64,000 bases of DNA from the NCBI GenBank assembly GCA_032615215.1, contig CP128433.1:2377501-2441500 (forward strand). The letters run 5' to 3'. Both the position numbers and the translations under genes were made by a program. Positions 63,747-64,000 of the stretch are shown one piece after another (the first letter of the stretch is position 1; the number at the start of each line of letters is the position of its first letter). The notes under the pieces are model-generated. The model worked only from the letters and a program-made list of their open reading frames with translations. It did no database searches and was not told the DNA's origin. This stretch comes from Microbulbifer sp. MKSA007 (GTDB lineage: Bacteria > Pseudomonadota > Gammaproteobacteria > Pseudomonadales > Cellvibrionaceae).

Positions 63747-64000
63747 TCAGAAATCCTCAGGAGGGTAGATCAAGGTGCCCTGTGCAACCAGCTGATCGAG
63801 AAGGCCGCTGTCTTCAGCTATTTCTGGGAAGGCTTCGATATCATCCCAGGAAATTTCATGGGATTCAGCAAACTGCTCGGCAAACGCCAGGGGGCAGGGG
63901 AAGGCTTCACCATCAACAAATAAAGTGGCTGGCTCGCGGCAAAAGGCGGTGCGGGAAGCGGGATTTAAAACCAGTTGTGCTCCCTGGGGTATTTGTTCGC
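63747..64000 (-). CDS. Cupin-type ribosomal protein hydroxylase-like protein, C-terminal end (runs off the window)
   Basis: 84 codons visible to TGA 63747. The reading EQIPQGAQLVLNPASRTAFC then REPATLFVDGEAFPCPLAF and EDSGLLDQLVAQGTLIYPPE resembles the winged-helix C-terminus of YcfD/RoxA-type JmjC cupin oxygenases, which hydroxylate an Arg of ribosomal protein L16 using 2-oxoglutarate. The catalytic part lies outside the window, so the call is tentative. It is directly upstream of the GNAT gene (TGAGATG). Confidence 0.55.
   Translation of the reverse strand, partial: EQIPQGAQLVLNPASRTAFCREPATLFVDGEAFPCPLAFAEQFAESHEISWDDIEAFPEIAEDSGLLDQLVAQGTLIYPPEDF

Noticed and set aside
1..64000. CRISPR array, tRNA or rRNA genes, intact prophage
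   Set aside because: No spaced identical repeats, cloverleaf-like or ribosomal RNA-like sequence was recognised; only transposase and dnaB scraps occur.

Overview
The window looks like chromosome of a marine gammaproteobacterium, probably from the Cellvibrionales/Microbulbifer neighbourhood. This is an inference from moderate G+C by eye, gammaproteobacterial HrpB and type I DAHP synthase, a REP-type (RAYT) transposase of a kind common in such genomes, and many envelope, efflux and regulator genes. No rRNA, tRNA, CRISPR array or intact prophage was found.

Layout. 1-9 kb: partial hrpB, two cupins, an ATP-grasp ligase, a radical-SAM aminomutase, an SMR pump, a DoxX-like protein, a Stv-domain protein, Pcp and a SnoaL-like protein. 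9-13.7 kb: RND efflux pair 1 (adaptor plus permease). 13.9-17 kb: a GNAT, a LysR regulator, a frameshifted NHL-repeat protein and a tautomerase. 17-23 kb: a stand-alone ABC membrane domain and a TetR regulator, divergent from RND pair 2 across two matching 22-bp palindromes. 23-33 kb: a dnaB scrap, an SDR/LysR divergent pair, a possible toxin-fold protein, a phosphoesterase, a K+ channel, OsmC, DAHP synthase and a DUF1275 protein. 33-42.5 kb: an accessory patch with an IS30 remnant, a large lipoprotein split between a zinc-protease half and a sialate-esterase half, an MFS carrier, a broken RAYT transposase and a second, 123-bp copy of the esterase 3' end. 42.5-49 kb: a frameshifted racemase, a PaaX-like regulator with a desaturase, a broken TPR lipoprotein, VOC, nuclease-like and HbpS/GlcG-like proteins. 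49-54 kb: a molybdenum hydroxylase cluster (XdhC, MocA-like, 2Fe-2S subunit, Tat-exported molybdopterin subunit). 54-64 kb: a broken D-aminoacylase, a methyltransferase, arylamine N-acetyltransferase with a flavodoxin-like protein, an MFS carrier, a TMEM175-type channel, a GNAT and a partial cupin oxygenase.

The most striking window-wide property is the number of reading frames broken by one missing base, mostly in short homopolymers (C6, G5, G6, G7, A5). In each case one extra base restores a sensible protein. This could be systematic sequencing or assembly error, gene decay, or phase variation, and raw reads would decide. The racemase differs: it is broken by two extra copies of a 7-bp repeat. 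The D-aminoacylase also has an in-frame stop, so at least some decay looks genuine.

The best biological leads are the protease/esterase lipoprotein and its residual duplicate, the twin TetR operators, the heptamer-repeat racemase switch, the Cys/His deamidase-like protein, and the aminomutase with an altered substrate-site residue beside an ATP-grasp ligase. No wholly new multi-gene system could be shown from sequence alone.
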